Below, in pieces: positions 27,573 through 35,195 of a DNA stretch of 64,000 nt. The first letter of the stretch is position 1, and every line of letters begins with the position of its first letter. The DNA comes from Harenicola maris. GTDB taxonomy: Bacteria; Pseudomonadota; Alphaproteobacteria; Rhodobacterales; Rhodobacteraceae. The notes below the pieces were generated by a model that saw only the letters and a list, made by a program, of their open reading frames with translations, did no database searches and was not told where the DNA came from. Where the stretch lies: NCBI GenBank assembly GCA_018524345.1, contig JADQAZ010000003.1, forward strand, positions 434,001 to 498,000. Reading direction: 5' to 3'. Made by a program: the position numbers and the translations under genes.

Positions 27573-28131
27573 GCGTTTTACAGCCCTTGTTTTTTCATTT
27601 TTCACCGCCGCCGTTCCGGCCATGGCGCAGGACCGGATTTGCGATGACCTTTGGTTCACCCGCAATGCGGTGTTTGCCGAGGCGGGATATTGCTTTGACT
27701 CCGCGCTGGGCCAGTCGGTTTTTGGCAGTGAGTGCAGCACCAAGAGCCCTGAATTATCCAATGAGCAGAAGGCTTTGCTTACCCGAGTGAAGGCGCGGGA
27801 GGCGGAGTGGGAGTGCAAGGTGTCGACCGGCAATCGCAGACTGGCGATCGAGATGTTGCCCCTGCGCATGGCCCTTGAGGATATGCCGGTGATGCAGGGG
27901 TTTGAAAGCTCTTGCTTTGGCTGGAAGGGCGCGCCCAAGGCGCTGCGGCGGGGGCATCACGCCCAAGCGGCACGGATCGGGACGATTGAGCCGGGGGACG
28001 GGTTTTTGACCAGTTACGAGCTTGAGGAAGGCTGGGAGTTTCTGGTGATCTACCGCGATGAGGCCGTGGCCGCGATGGGCTGGGCGGATTTCAGCACGGA
28101 TGAGTGGGACTGCGAGGGTTATGCGGGGTAA
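27571..28131 (+). CDS. Exported Cys-containing protein, YARHG/DUF4453-like
   Basis: 186 aa with signal peptide (MRFTALVFSFFTAAVPAMAQ). The mature N-terminus CDDLWFTRNAVFAEAGYCF and the GSECS and EAEWECKV segments resemble the YARHG-type domain found in Rhodobacterales exported proteins annotated DUF4453. The C-terminal half (SCFGWKGAPKALRRG then SYELEEGWEFLVIYRDE) looks SH3-like. Function unknown, periplasmic by signal peptide. GGAGG five bases before the ATG is the ribosome site, but it lies inside a 12-bp inverted repeat. Confidence 0.65.
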   Translation: MRFTALVFSFFTAAVPAMAQDRICDDLWFTRNAVFAEAGYCFDSALGQSVFGSECSTKSPELSNEQKALLTRVKAREAEWECKVSTGNRRLAIEMLPLRMALEDMPVMQGFESSCFGWKGAPKALRRGHHAQAARIGTIEPGDGFLTSYELEEGWEFLVIYRDEAVAAMGWADFSTDEWDCEGYAG

Positions 28132-28150
28132 CTGGGCGAGACCCGGTTTC

Positions 28151-28190
28151 GCCCATAACCGCCCATAACCGCCTATAACTGCCCAAAAAC
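28151..28190. repeat. Four tandem 10-bp repeats upstream of nadA
   Basis: GCCCATAACC, GCCCATAACC, GCCTATAACT and GCCCAAAAAC follow each other without gaps, 71-110 bp before the nadA start; a fifth, weaker unit may follow. One unit equals about one helical turn, as expected of an operator array or promoter with UP-like spacing. The binding factor is unknown; an NAD-responsive repressor is a natural candidate. Confidence 0.55.
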
Positions 28191-28260
28191 TGCGCAAAAG
28201 ATTGGCCTTGCGGGATTTGCCCTGTATTGGAGGGGCCAGTTTCAAAGGGAGACCAGCCAA

Positions 28261-29310
28261 ATGCTAGACCTGCCGCAGCTTCGCAGCGAGTTGTCCGACC
28301 ACTATGACCTTGAACCCTCCGAGGCCTATGCCGAGGAATTTGCAGAGGTTTATGCGCGGATGGATCGGGTTGTCTCCCCGCCGGAATGGATGACCTATGC
28401 GCCCTATGTGCGGGCGATCAATCGCCTGAAAAAGGAACGCAATGCCGTGATCCTTGGGCACAACTATATGACGCCGGAGATTTTCCACGGGGTCTCTGAC
28501 TTTGTCGGTGACAGCCTGCAGCTGGCCATGAAGGCCAGCGATGTGGAGGCCGATATCATCGTGCAGGCCGGTGTGCATTTCATGGCCGAGACATCGAAGA
28601 TTCTCAGCCCGCAGAAGACGGTGTTGATGCCGGATATGGAGGCGGGTTGTTCGCTGGCCGAGAGCATCACGGCGGCGGGGATCGAGGAGATGCGGGCGAA
28701 ATATCCCGGTGCGCCGGTGGTGAGCTATGTCAACACCACGGCGGAGGTGAAGGCGGCCTCGGATATTTGCTGCACTTCCTCCAATGCCTTGCAGATCGTC
28801 AATGCGATGGAGAGCGACACGGTTATTATGACGCCGGATCAGTATCTGGCGCAGAACGTGGCCAATGAGAGCCACAAGAATGTGGTGTACTGGCCGGGGT
28901 CCTGCATTGTGCATGAGCAATACACGGCCAAGGACCTGATCGATTACCGCGAGTGGAACCCGGGCACGCGCCTGATTGCGCATCCCGAGTGCCCGCCAGA
29001 GGTTGTGGCGGAGGCGGATTTTTCCGGCTCGACCAGCGGGATCATCAAATATGTGACCGAGGAGAAGCCAGAGAAGGCGATGCTGATCACCGAGTGTTCC
29101 ATGGCCTCGAATATTGCCGATGAGCTGCCGGAGGTGGATTTCGTCGGGCCCTGCAACATGTGCCCCTATATGAAGAAAATCTCCCTCGAGAAGATTTTGT
29201 GGGTGCTGCACAGCGGTGAGAACGAGGTATTTGTAGATGCCGCCGTGGCCGAGAAGGCGCGCCATTCGGTGCAGGCGATGATTGATCTGTCGCGCAAGCT
29301 GGGCCTTTGA
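28261..29310 (+). CDS. nadA: Quinolinate synthase
   Basis: Condenses iminoaspartate with dihydroxyacetone phosphate to quinolinate using a [4Fe-4S] cluster; de novo NAD synthesis. 349 aa. Seen: RNAVILGHNYMTPEIFHGVS (~60), SDFVGDSLQLAMKA, DMEAGCSLAESIT with one cluster Cys (~126), SDICCTSSNA (~171) and GPCNMCPYMKKISLE (~297), with further Cys. First gene of nadABC, with GGAGA upstream of the ATG. Ends eight bases before the nadB TTG/ATG region. Confidence 0.98.
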   Translation: MLDLPQLRSELSDHYDLEPSEAYAEEFAEVYARMDRVVSPPEWMTYAPYVRAINRLKKERNAVILGHNYMTPEIFHGVSDFVGDSLQLAMKASDVEADIIVQAGVHFMAETSKILSPQKTVLMPDMEAGCSLAESITAAGIEEMRAKYPGAPVVSYVNTTAEVKAASDICCTSSNALQIVNAMESDTVIMTPDQYLAQNVANESHKNVVYWPGSCIVHEQYTAKDLIDYREWNPGTRLIAHPECPPEVVAEADFSGSTSGIIKYVTEEKPEKAMLITECSMASNIADELPEVDFVGPCNMCPYMKKISLEKILWVLHSGENEVFVDAAVAEKARHSVQAMIDLSRKLGL

Positions 29311-29315
29311 GCGCC

Positions 29316-30881
29316 ATGGAGCGCATCGAGACCAGCCGCGTTGTGATTGTCGGCGCGGGGCTTGGGGCGCTTTATGCGGCGTTGAAGCTTGCGCCGCGCC
29401 CTGTTGTGATGATCTCTCCCGAGGCGCTGGGCGGGGGGGCAAGCTCGGCCTGGGCGCAGGGCGGGGTGGCCGCGGCCATGGATGCCGCCGACAGCGCCGA
29501 GAGCCATGCCGCCGATACGGTGCGGGCCGGTGACGGCACGGTGGACAGCGCCATTGCCGATCTGGTGACGCGCGAGGCGCGGGCGCATATTCTGGACCTG
29601 ACCGAGCTTGGCACCCCTTTTGATCGGACGGCGGAGGGCGGCTATGTCATGTCGCGCGAGGCGGCCCATAGCTTTGCCCGCGTGGTGCGGGTGAAGGGGG
29701 ATCAGGCGGGGGCCGAGATTATGGCCGCCTTGATCGCGCAGGTGCGTGAGACCCCGTCGATACAGGTGCTTGAGGGCGTGATGGCGGTGGACCTTGAGGT
29801 TGAGGCGGGCCGCGTGAGGGGCGTTGCGGTGCAGGCGGCGGATGAGGCGCGCTCGAGGCCGGTGATGCTGCGCGGCTCTGCGGTGCTTTTGGCGGGGGGC
29901 GGGTCCGGCGGGCTGTATGCGGTGACGACCAACCCGCCGCGGATACGCGGGCAGGTGATCGGCATGGCGGCGCGGGCCGGGGCCATGATTGCCGACGCGG
30001 AGTTTGTGCAGTTTCACCCCACGGCGATGGATGTGGGCGAGGACCCTGCGCCATTGGCAACCGAGGCCCTGCGGGGCGAGGGCGCGGTGTTGATCAACGC
30101 GGCGGGGGAGCGGTTTATGCAGTCGGTGCATCCCGATGCGGAGCTGGCCCCGCGCGACGTGGTGGCGCGGGCGATTTTCGCCCAGTCGCAGGCCGGAGCG
30201 CGGCCGATGCTGGACACCCGCGCGGTGCTGGGCGAGGCGATCAAGGCGCAGTATCCGGCGGTGGCAGAGGCCTGTGCGCGCAACGGGATTAATCCGGCGG
30301 TGGAGCCGATCCCCGTGGCGGCGGCGGCCCATTACCATATGGGCGGGATTGCCACGGATGCGCAGGGGCGTGCCAGCTTGGCGGGGCTTTGGGTTTGCGG
30401 CGAGGCGTCCTCGACGGGGCTGCACGGGGCGAATCGGCTGGCGTCGAACGGGCTTTTGGAGGCTTTGGTTTTTGCGCGGATCTGTGCGGAGGGGATCGCC
30501 GAGGCGGTGCCTTTGGCGGATGCTGCGCCGGTTGAGGTGGTGTTTGGCGCGGGCGGGGCGGCGCCGGATGCGGCGGCTGTGGCGCGCTTGCGCTCGGTCA
30601 TGACCTCCCATGTGGGCGTGGTGCGCGAGGGCGCGGGCCTGCGCGCGGCGCTGCGCGAGATTGCGGGGTTGGAGGCGGAGTATGGGGGCAGCGTTTCCTT
30701 TGCGAATATGTGCGCCACGGCGACCTTGATTGCGGCCTCGGCCCTTTTGCGTGAGGAGAGCCGCGGGGCGCATGAGCGGTCCGATTTTCCGCGGGCCCTG
30801 CCCGGGGCGGGGCGGCGGTCCCGTATGACTTATGAAGAGGCCTGCGCCTTGCGGCGGCGGGTCTGCGAGGAGGCGATATGA
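29316..30881 (+). CDS. nadB: L-aspartate oxidase
   Basis: FAD enzyme oxidising aspartate to iminoaspartate for NadA. About 521 aa. Seen: VVIVGAGLGALYAALKLA dinucleotide loop, GGASSAWAQGGVAAAMD (~42), REAAHSFARVVRVKGDQAG (~113), FVQFHPTAMD (~230), RGEGAVLINAAGERFM and HYHMGGIATDAQGR with the active-site Arg/His region, and GLHGANRLASNGLLEALVF. A TTG at 29307 is in frame and overlaps the nadA stop; the ATG at 29316 is preferred. It ends in ATGA overlap with nadC. Confidence 0.97.
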   Translation: MERIETSRVVIVGAGLGALYAALKLAPRPVVMISPEALGGGASSAWAQGGVAAAMDAADSAESHAADTVRAGDGTVDSAIADLVTREARAHILDLTELGTPFDRTAEGGYVMSREAAHSFARVVRVKGDQAGAEIMAALIAQVRETPSIQVLEGVMAVDLEVEAGRVRGVAVQAADEARSRPVMLRGSAVLLAGGGSGGLYAVTTNPPRIRGQVIGMAARAGAMIADAEFVQFHPTAMDVGEDPAPLATEALRGEGAVLINAAGERFMQSVHPDAELAPRDVVARAIFAQSQAGARPMLDTRAVLGEAIKAQYPAVAEACARNGINPAVEPIPVAAAAHYHMGGIATDAQGRASLAGLWVCGEASSTGLHGANRLASNGLLEALVFARICAEGIAEAVPLADAAPVEVVFGAGGAAPDAAAVARLRSVMTSHVGVVREGAGLRAALREIAGLEAEYGGSVSFANMCATATLIAASALLREESRGAHERSDFPRALPGAGRRSRMTYEEACALRRRVCEEAI

Positions 30882-31726
30882 GCTTTGCGACTGTGCCGGA
30901 CCTGATTTTGGAGCCGATGATCCGCAATGCCCTGATGGAAGATCTGGGCAGCTATGGCGATGTGACGACGCGGGCGGTTATTCCCGCCGAAACGCGCTAT
31001 GCCGCGCGTTTGAATGCGCGGGCGGATGCGGTTGTGTCGGGCATGCAGGTGGCGCGGATGGCCTTTCATCTGGTCGACGCGGGGCTGGAGATCGAGATCC
31101 ATGTGGGCGATGGCGAGGCCTGTAGCGCCGGGCAGACATTGATGACGATCACGGGCAGCGCGGGTTCGATCCTGTCGGGGGAGCGGGTGGCGTTGAATTT
31201 CGCCGGTCGCCTGACGGGGATTGCGACCAAGACCGCCGGGTTTGTGGCGCAGACCAAGGGCACGGGGGCGCGGGTGACCTGCACGCGCAAGACCACGCCG
31301 GGGCTGCGTTTGGTGGAGAAATTGGCGGTTTTGCACGGGGGCGGGTTCAACCACCGCTATTCCCTGTCGGATGCGATTTTGATCAAGGACAACCACATCG
31401 CCGCCGCGGGCGGTGTGCGGCAGGTTCTGGAGGCCACCCGCGCCCATGCCAGCCATATGATGGCGGTGGAGATCGAGGTGGATACGCTGGCGCAGCTGGA
31501 GGAGGTTCTGGCGGTGGGCGGGGCCTCGGTTGTGCTGCTCGATAACATGTCCAACGAGATGCTGGTGCAGGCGGTGGAGATGATCGGCGGGCGCATGGCG
31601 AGCGAGGCGAGCGGGAATGTGACGCTGGAGCGGATTGCGGGGATCGCGGCGACGGGGGTGGATTATATCTCCTCCGGTGCGCTGACCCATTCGGCGGCGA
31701 CGGTGGACCTTGGGCTGGATTTCTAG
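30878..31726 (+). CDS. nadC: Nicotinate-nucleotide pyrophosphorylase (carboxylating)
   Basis: Converts quinolinate and PRPP to nicotinate mononucleotide and CO2, completing de novo NAD precursor synthesis. 282 aa. Seen: EDLGSYGDVTTRAVIP (~21), ERVALNFAGRLTGIAT (~102), the PRPP/quinolinate site CTRKTTPGLRLVEKLAVLHG (~134) with HRYSLSDAILIKDNH, and VEIEVDTLAQLEE. Its ATG overlaps the nadB stop (ATGA), so translation is coupled in the nadABC operon. Confidence 0.98.
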   Translation: MSFATVPDLILEPMIRNALMEDLGSYGDVTTRAVIPAETRYAARLNARADAVVSGMQVARMAFHLVDAGLEIEIHVGDGEACSAGQTLMTITGSAGSILSGERVALNFAGRLTGIATKTAGFVAQTKGTGARVTCTRKTTPGLRLVEKLAVLHGGGFNHRYSLSDAILIKDNHIAAAGGVRQVLEATRAHASHMMAVEIEVDTLAQLEEVLAVGGASVVLLDNMSNEMLVQAVEMIGGRMASEASGNVTLERIAGIAATGVDYISSGALTHSAATVDLGLDF

Positions 31727-31732
31727 CGGAGG

Positions 31733-32281
31733 TTAGGGCAGGGGGATGCGCCGTGCCTTGCCGGTTTCGAAGTCGTAGCCGAATTCGACGAGGCCTATGG
31801 GCGTCGTTTCGCCGCTGTCTTGATAGATCGCGGCGCGGTGGCTGCGGATTTCGTGCATGATCGCGTCATAGCTGAGCGCGAGGGGGGCATCGGTGCCCTG
31901 CTCTAGCGGGGCGGTGAAGGTGATTTCAAGCTGTTTGAAGGCGCCGACGTGGTCGTTGGAGGCCTGTTGCAGGAGGGCCTGCGTGAGGGTCAGGGGTAGG
32001 GCAGTCTGCCCAACCGAAAACGCGATATGTTTGGCGAAATACCCCTGCATCTGCGCCTGATAGCCCTGCGGCACGGGGCCGAGGGGGGCCTCGGCCAGGG
32101 GCGCGACCTCGGGCAGGACATGGGCGAGGTCATCCAGCGCGAGGCGCAGGGTGATCTGCATGCTCTCGCTCCTTTGCGTCAGGGTCAGCTGGCTGCCCGG
32201 CAGGCTGTGGGCCATGGCGGGCAGGGGGGCGGCGGCGAAGAGGGCGAGCGCGAGGGCCCGCCCAAGGGAGGCGAGCATCAT
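31733..32281 (-). CDS. Exported protein of unknown function, paired with DUF3500 protein
   Basis: 182 aa with a signal peptide (MMLASLGRALALALFAAAPL, cut near AMAHS). The mature part is beta-rich with no membrane helix or recognisable catalytic motif; SQLTLTQRSESMQITLRLAL near the N-terminus and GTDAPLALSYDAIMHEI later resemble orphan periplasmic proteins that accompany HupE/UreJ or DUF3500 proteins. Its ATG overlaps the stop of the DUF3500 gene (ATGA), so they are translated together. Function unknown. Confidence 0.7.
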   Translation of the reverse strand: MMLASLGRALALALFAAAPLPAMAHSLPGSQLTLTQRSESMQITLRLALDDLAHVLPEVAPLAEAPLGPVPQGYQAQMQGYFAKHIAFSVGQTALPLTLTQALLQQASNDHVGAFKQLEITFTAPLEQGTDAPLALSYDAIMHEIRSHRAAIYQDSGETTPIGLVEFGYDFETGKARRIPLP

Positions 32282-33441
32282 TCGGAATTGCCGCCGTAAT
32301 CGTCATTGATGTCGCGCCAGACGGAATGGGGGTGGTTGCCGGATTCGCCGGTGGATTTGTTGGACTGCACCGAGAATTCCAGCCAGAGCGAGGGGCCGTG
32401 GATGCGGACGTAATCGTCCTCGTCCTTGACCTCTGTCGTGCCGGTGAAGCCGAGGACCGTATCGGGCAGTTCGGCGGTGTATCGGGCCATGTAGCGGGCG
32501 GCCTCGGCGGCGCTGATATCGCCGACATAGGTTTCCACGGCGGCGAGCAGCAGGGCCTGTTGATCGGCGCTCAGCTCGGCGACGCTCAGCCCCTCTTGCG
32601 CCTCGGGGATGGCGTCATCGGCCTGCGGTCCGGCGAGGATGTCGCGGTAGGTGCCCTCCAGCGTGGCGGCCTCGGCCTGTTCGTCCGAAAGGGAGCGCAG
32701 CAGGGCGGCGAAGGCCTCGCGTTCCTGCATCAGGGGGGCGTTTTCGCGCCCGTTCATGTTAAAGCGCGGGAAGGGTTCGACGCCGCGGAAGGAGGGCGTG
32801 GCCCCGGCAAGCACGCCATTGGTATAGGTATGGGTCAGGGCGAGGTGGTGGCCGCCGTAGTAGAGCTGCCACGTGCCGGTTTCGGCGGGGGTGCCGAGGA
32901 AGGCGAATTTGGAGTTGAAGGAGGCATAGCCGACGCCGTAGTCGGTGCTGATCGAGCCGATGTAGTCATCGGCGTTCAGGGTTTGCTCCAGCTCGTCGTA
33001 ACCTTCGTTGTCTGTCTGGCTGGCGGCCTCTTGCAGGATGGCTTTGACGATGCCGCGTTCTTCGACGCTGAATTCCCCAAGGAAGACACCGGGGCGGGCG
33101 GGGAAGGCCCCTGCGGGCAGGTTGGACCAGTTCTTGGCCTCTCCCACGGAGTAATCAAGTTGCAGGTTTTCGAGGTTTTCCTCGGAGACGCTGCCTTTGA
33201 GCAGATCGGCAAGGCAGACTAGACGCGCATGGCCCGGATCGGTGCCGCAGGCATCGACGGAGGCGGGGATTTGCACCGAACCCATCAGGATGGAGGTATC
33301 ACCGAGACGCTCGTTGGTGTTGTTGATGGTGCCGTCCGGGGCCGGGGGGCCGCCCTCGCCGGGTTTGGGCTGTGCCATGGCCAGCCCGGGCAGGGCGGCA
33401 AGGGCGGTGATGGCGATAAGGCGGGGCAGTGTCGGGCGCAT
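32278..33441 (-). CDS. DUF3500 domain-containing exported protein
   Basis: About 387 aa with signal peptide (LIAITALAALPGLAMAQ). Seen: the DUF3500 blocks WSNLPAGAFPARPGVFLGEF, YASFNSKFAFLGTP, and TGTWQLYYGGHHLALTHTYT (~215), which is characteristic. Conserved HH could bind a metal. Function is unknown for the family. GGAG eight bases upstream of the ATG at 33441 fixes the start; 54 further N-terminal residues of open frame are rejected. First gene of a two-gene operon with the small exported protein; divergent from the NADH dehydrogenase. Confidence 0.85.
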   Translation of the reverse strand: MRPTLPRLIAITALAALPGLAMAQPKPGEGGPPAPDGTINNTNERLGDTSILMGSVQIPASVDACGTDPGHARLVCLADLLKGSVSEENLENLQLDYSVGEAKNWSNLPAGAFPARPGVFLGEFSVEERGIVKAILQEAASQTDNEGYDELEQTLNADDYIGSISTDYGVGYASFNSKFAFLGTPAETGTWQLYYGGHHLALTHTYTNGVLAGATPSFRGVEPFPRFNMNGRENAPLMQEREAFAALLRSLSDEQAEAATLEGTYRDILAGPQADDAIPEAQEGLSVAELSADQQALLLAAVETYVGDISAAEAARYMARYTAELPDTVLGFTGTTEVKDEDDYVRIHGPSLWLEFSVQSNKSTGESGNHPHSVWRDINDDYGGNSE

Positions 33442-33641
33442 GGGCTGTCTCCGGCATTTGGGGGCGGCGGGCGCGGGGGCGCTTCGCCTTATGGTTCCGC
33501 CGATGGTCACATTTCGGGCGCTTTGGGTCAATGAAAGCTGTGTTTTGGGCAGGGGATATGCAGCAAGGGCATGGGGGCTATGCCGTAACGTCAGTTTTCG
33601 CACTGGTTACCAGAGGGTAGGCTGCGCGGCAGGAGAGATTT

Positions 33642-34931
33642 ATGACAGCTTTGCAAAGCGAGACCCGAGACGATGCCCATCACGTTGTTGTTGTGGGGGG
33701 CGGTTTTGGCGGATTGCAGGCGATCAAGTCCCTGAAAGGCAGCGGCACGCGGATCACCCTGATCGACCGGCGCAACCACCATCTTTTCCAGCCGCTTTTG
33801 TATCAGGCGGCGACGACCATTCTGGCCCCTTCCGAGATCGCTTGGCCCCTGCGCCATGTGCTGCGGTCGCGCCCTGATGTGACGACATTGATGGCCAAGG
33901 TCATGGATGTGGACACCGAGACGCGGCAGGTTTGGCTCGGGGACGGGACCTTTGTGACCTATGACACGCTGATCCTCGCGACCGGTGCGCGGCACAGCTA
34001 TTTCGGCAATGACCATTGGGAAGAGCATGCCCCGGGCCTGAAGACCCTTGAGGATGCCACCAAGATCCGCCGCCGGATTCTGGCCGCCTTTGAGGCCGCC
34101 GAGAAATGCGATGACGAGGTGGAGCGCCGTGCGCTGTTGACCTTTGCCGTGATTGGCGCGGGGCCGACGGGGGTTGAGCTGGCTGGCATCATCGCCGAGC
34201 TGGCCAAGCGGGTTTTGCCGCGCGATTTCCGCCGGATCGACACGCGCGAGGCGCGGGTGATGTTGATCGAGGCGGGGCCGCGTGTTCTGGCCGGTTTCCC
34301 CGAGGAACTGTCGAGCTATGCCGCAAAGACGCTGGAGCGTCTGGGGGTTGAGCTGCGTCTGGGGGCAAAGGTGACGGAATGTCATTCCGATGCCGTGGAT
34401 ATCGGCCTTGATAGTGTGCCCTGCCACACGATCATCTGGGCGGCGGGGGTTCAGGCCTCGCGGGCGGGGAAATGGATCCGCGCCGATGCGGATAAGGCGG
34501 GGCGGGTGCTTGTGGCGCCGGACCTGAGCGTGCCGGAGCGGCCGGAGATTTTTGTGATTGGCGACACGGCGGCGGTGGACCGCGCCGATGGACGCCCCGT
34601 ACCGGGCGTGGCCCCTGCGGCCAAGCAGATGGGCGCCCATGTGGCCAAGGTGATCAAGGCGCGGCTTGCGGGCGGGACCCTGCCCGCGCCCTTTGCCTAT
34701 AAGGACATGGGCAATATGGCGACCCTTGGCCGCCGCGCCGCGATTGCGGATTTCGGCGGCTATAAGATGAAGGGTGTGTTGGCGTGGTGGATATGGGGCG
34801 TTGCCCATATCTACTTCCTGATCGGCACGCGCAGCCGTGCGGTGGTGGCCTGGAGCTGGATGTGGTCCTATGTGACGGGGCAGAACTCCGCGCGGATCAT
34901 CACCCAGCCCGAGGACGGCAAGCCGCAGTAG
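33642..34931 (+). CDS. ndh: Type II NADH dehydrogenase (non-proton-pumping)
   Basis: 429 aa membrane-associated flavoprotein passing electrons from NADH to quinone. Seen: FAD loop VVVVGGGFGGLQAIKSLKG (~11), LIDRRNHHLFQPLLYQAAT (~40, typical NDH-2), LILATGARHSYFGND, the NAD loop AVIGAGPTGVELAGIIAEL (~169), VIGDTAAVD (~305) and AAKQMGAHVAKVIKA. The C-terminal amphipathic segment is Trp-rich, for membrane attachment. GGAGAG precedes the ATG. Converges with ctaD across a hairpin-rich spacer. Confidence 0.9.
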   Translation: MTALQSETRDDAHHVVVVGGGFGGLQAIKSLKGSGTRITLIDRRNHHLFQPLLYQAATTILAPSEIAWPLRHVLRSRPDVTTLMAKVMDVDTETRQVWLGDGTFVTYDTLILATGARHSYFGNDHWEEHAPGLKTLEDATKIRRRILAAFEAAEKCDDEVERRALLTFAVIGAGPTGVELAGIIAELAKRVLPRDFRRIDTREARVMLIEAGPRVLAGFPEELSSYAAKTLERLGVELRLGAKVTECHSDAVDIGLDSVPCHTIIWAAGVQASRAGKWIRADADKAGRVLVAPDLSVPERPEIFVIGDTAAVDRADGRPVPGVAPAAKQMGAHVAKVIKARLAGGTLPAPFAYKDMGNMATLGRRAAIADFGGYKMKGVLAWWIWGVAHIYFLIGTRSRAVVAWSWMWSYVTGQNSARIITQPEDGKPQ

Positions 34932-35053
34932 GCGGGGTTTCCTGTGCCATATGCCGCAGAGCGGCCTATGGCGCGGGGGCGATTTACCTTGAACATTTGG
35001 CGATAGGGGAGCGCAGGCGTGATGCCCCTTGGGCATCGGGCCGGGTGAGGCGC

Positions 35054-35090
35054 GCCGCCGCTTGTGCGATGCAATCGCACAAGCGGCGGC
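35054..35090. repeat. Perfect 17-bp inverted repeat, 3-nt loop
   Basis: Arms 35054-35070 and 35074-35090 (GCCGCCGCTTGTGCGAT and its complement) enclose GCA. No T tract follows on either side, so it is not a classical terminator. It is the first of three hairpins in the 264-bp gap between ndh and ctaD. Confidence 0.8.
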
Positions 35091-35092
35091 TT

Positions 35093-35153
35093 GCGCGGGT
35101 CGGGAGGCCTTGGCTGGCGCGCGGGGCGCGCCCCAAGGCCCCCCGACCCGCGC
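35093..35153. repeat. 21-bp inverted repeat with one mismatch
   Basis: Arms 35093-35113 and 35133-35153 match in 20 of 21 positions; the 19-nt centre is itself G+C-rich and partly self-complementary (GGCGCG / CGCGCC). Its relation to the hairpins on either side, two bases and five bases away, suggests an intergenic repeat (REP/BIME-like) unit. Copy number in the genome is unknown. Confidence 0.75.
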
Positions 35154-35158
35154 CCAAT

Positions 35159-35185
35159 AAAAAACCCCGCCGGAGCGGGGTTTTT
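35159..35185 (-). terminator. Rho-independent terminator of ctaD (bidirectional)
   Basis: AAAAAACCCCGC pairs with GCGGGGTTTTT around a CGGA loop. T tracts follow on both strands, so it can end ctaD and also ndh. It is 11 bp past the ctaD stop. Confidence 0.9.
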
Positions 35186-35195
35186 CTTGAAGCGG

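Noticed and set aside
28151-28190. CRISPR array
   Set aside because: Repeats are 10 bp with no spacers. No array of 24-40 bp repeats with unique spacers was noticed anywhere in the window.
29166-30773. 535-aa minus-strand frame opposite nadB
   Set aside because: Arg/His-rich shadow; nadB is unmistakable on the other strand.
33591-35036. 481-aa minus-strand frame opposite ndh
   Set aside because: Shadow of the type II NADH dehydrogenase.
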